Positions 4,953-5,754 of a stretch of 5,754 nucleotides of DNA are shown piece by piece; position 1 is the stretch's first letter; every line of letters starts with the position of its first letter. The notes under the pieces are model-generated. The model did no database searches. It saw only the letters and a list, made by a program, of their open reading frames with translations, and was not told the origin of the DNA. Both the position numbers and the translations under genes were made by a program. The stretch is from NCBI GenBank assembly GCA_919901335.1, contig CAKKOZ010000089.1, positions 1 to 5,754 on the forward strand. The letters are read 5' to 3'. The stretch comes from Nitrospiria bacterium. GTDB lineage: Bacteria > Nitrospirota > Nitrospiria > JACQBZ01.

Positions 4953-5729
4953 ATGGGGTCCAAGTCCCTCAAGCGAGGGGTGGCCGTCTTGATGATTGCA
5001 GGATCGGTCCTTTACCTCAATACCTGCGCACCGTCACCGCCCGCTTCGCTTAAGAAACCTACCGCGGCGCCACAGCTCAAGAATGCCCCTGCCCCGGAGC
5101 CGTCTGCAGGGGAGACACCGACCCGGACCCAAACCGACTTTCCGTGCGACCCGATCTACCTCAGCGGCATCACCGGTCAGTGCGCCGGTACGGGTGACCC
5201 CGCCGGTTTCGCCGGAGAAGCGGACCAGGCAGGCCGTGCGGTGCAGGCCCCCGCTCTTGAATTGGCGGACTTGCCAAAAGATCGTTATGGTTTAGTTGAC
5301 TGGGCCAAGGCGATTAAAACAGGCAAGATCAAACCACTCGATTCATTGGATCCCAACGAGAAGCCGACGCCCGCTTTTAACTTTAACGTCGTGATTTTCA
5401 CCAAGAGCCAGTTCCAACCGGACGTGATCTTCCCCCATTATGTTCATACTCTCTGGCTGACCTGCACCAACTGCCATCCGTCCATCTTCGCCATGAATGC
5501 CAAGGAAAACAATAAAGTGATGACCATGCCCCGGATTGCCGCCGGAGAATTCTGCGGCCGCTGCCACAACCGGGTTGCCTTCCCGTTAAGTGACTGCGAA
5601 CGTTGCCATGTCAAACCGAAGAACGAACCGCCGGTTGATACCAAAGGCGAGTTTGGGTTCGTCTATAAAGGCCCGGTGAATCATCAGGCCGAAAAATGGC
5701 CCCGGAAAGATCCGCTTGTGGACAAGTGA
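4953..5729 (+). CDS. c7-type triheme cytochrome c with long N-terminal extension, possible lipoprotein
   Basis: A 258-aa protein. The C-terminal half is a c7-type triheme domain: CTNCH (171-175), CGRCH (201-205), CERCH (215-219), preceded by FPHYVH (160-165) and with TMPRIAAGEF (191-200) before haem 2. It is homologous to the upstream 126-aa protein. The N-terminus has K4, K7 and R8, then a hydrophobic stretch (about 9-22). LNTC with Cys25 could be a lipobox, although Thr at -1 is atypical. A Pro/Ala-rich linker follows (26-60), then a segment with Cys65 and Cys77 that could form a disulfide, then the conserved-looking block PKDRYGLVDWAKAIKTGKIK (108-127). His162 and His165 are likely distal ligands, Met192 may serve the middle haem, and His244 is extra. 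The strong Shine-Dalgarno AGAGGAG (4938-4944) overlaps the upstream stop and lies 8 nt before ATG. It is probably a periplasm-facing anchored electron carrier that works with its neighbour. Confidence 0.92.
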   Translation: MGSKSLKRGVAVLMIAGSVLYLNTCAPSPPASLKKPTAAPQLKNAPAPEPSAGETPTRTQTDFPCDPIYLSGITGQCAGTGDPAGFAGEADQAGRAVQAPALELADLPKDRYGLVDWAKAIKTGKIKPLDSLDPNEKPTPAFNFNVVIFTKSQFQPDVIFPHYVHTLWLTCTNCHPSIFAMNAKENNKVMTMPRIAAGEFCGRCHNRVAFPLSDCERCHVKPKNEPPVDTKGEFGFVYKGPVNHQAEKWPRKDPLVDK

Positions 5730-5754
5730 TGCGACCTTTTAAAAAGTTGGTTTT
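5729..5754 (+). CDS. Start of a downstream gene, probable secreted or membrane protein (partial)
   Basis: An ATG at 5729-5731 overlaps the TGA stop of the preceding cytochrome as TGATG, the classic arrangement for translational coupling. The frame stays open to the window edge and reads MRPFKKLV. That basic start running into hydrophobic residues looks like the beginning of a signal peptide. No clear Shine-Dalgarno is present, which is common for coupled genes. Only eight codons are visible, so no function can be given. By context it would be another member of the triheme operon. Confidence 0.5.

Overview
The window is a dense cluster of secreted electron-transfer genes from what looks like a Gram-negative, anaerobic or facultatively respiring bacterium. 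It encodes 15 CxxCH haem-binding motifs in four c-type cytochromes, two lipoprotein-type beta-propellers, and the first codons of a further gene. Nothing cytoplasmic, no RNA gene, no mobile-element gene and no CRISPR array is visible. The protein types (doubled-CxxCH cytochromes, c7-type triheme proteins of the kind known from Geobacter, NHL-repeat lipoproteins) fit Desulfobacterota, Nitrospirota or similar metal- or mineral-respiring lineages. The sequence alone does not settle the phylum.

Left part, minus strand (20-3112): a three-gene operon transcribed leftwards in the order pentaheme cytochrome (2264-3112), NHL-propeller lipoprotein (1091-2248), tetraheme cytochrome (20-1081). The genes are 9-15 bp apart and each Shine-Dalgarno overlaps the preceding stop codon. 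The two cytochromes are paralogues and resemble OmcE/OmcS-type filament cytochromes in layout. Promoter candidates lie at 3176-3204 and 3122-3150. The operon runs into a partial palindromic repeat at the left edge (1-23).

Middle, minus strand (3203-4345): a separately transcribed seven-bladed Reg_prop-type propeller lipoprotein. It has a strong sigma70-type promoter (4382-4410) and a clean intrinsic terminator (3203-3228). The terminator U-tract runs into the -35 box of the next operon.

Right part, plus strand (4462-5754): a divergent operon starting at a sigma70-type promoter (4462-4490). It encodes two c7-type triheme cytochromes (4559-4939 and 4953-5729) and the first eight codons of a third gene that overlaps the preceding stop as TGATG. 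The two divergent promoters share an identical 10-bp CGCTTGACAT element in inverted orientation.

Working model (inference): the small triheme proteins carry electrons in the periplasm. The larger doubled-CxxCH cytochromes act at or beyond the outer membrane, possibly as polymerising nanowire subunits. The propeller lipoproteins act as export, assembly or docking partners. The window is best read as an extracellular electron transfer module.
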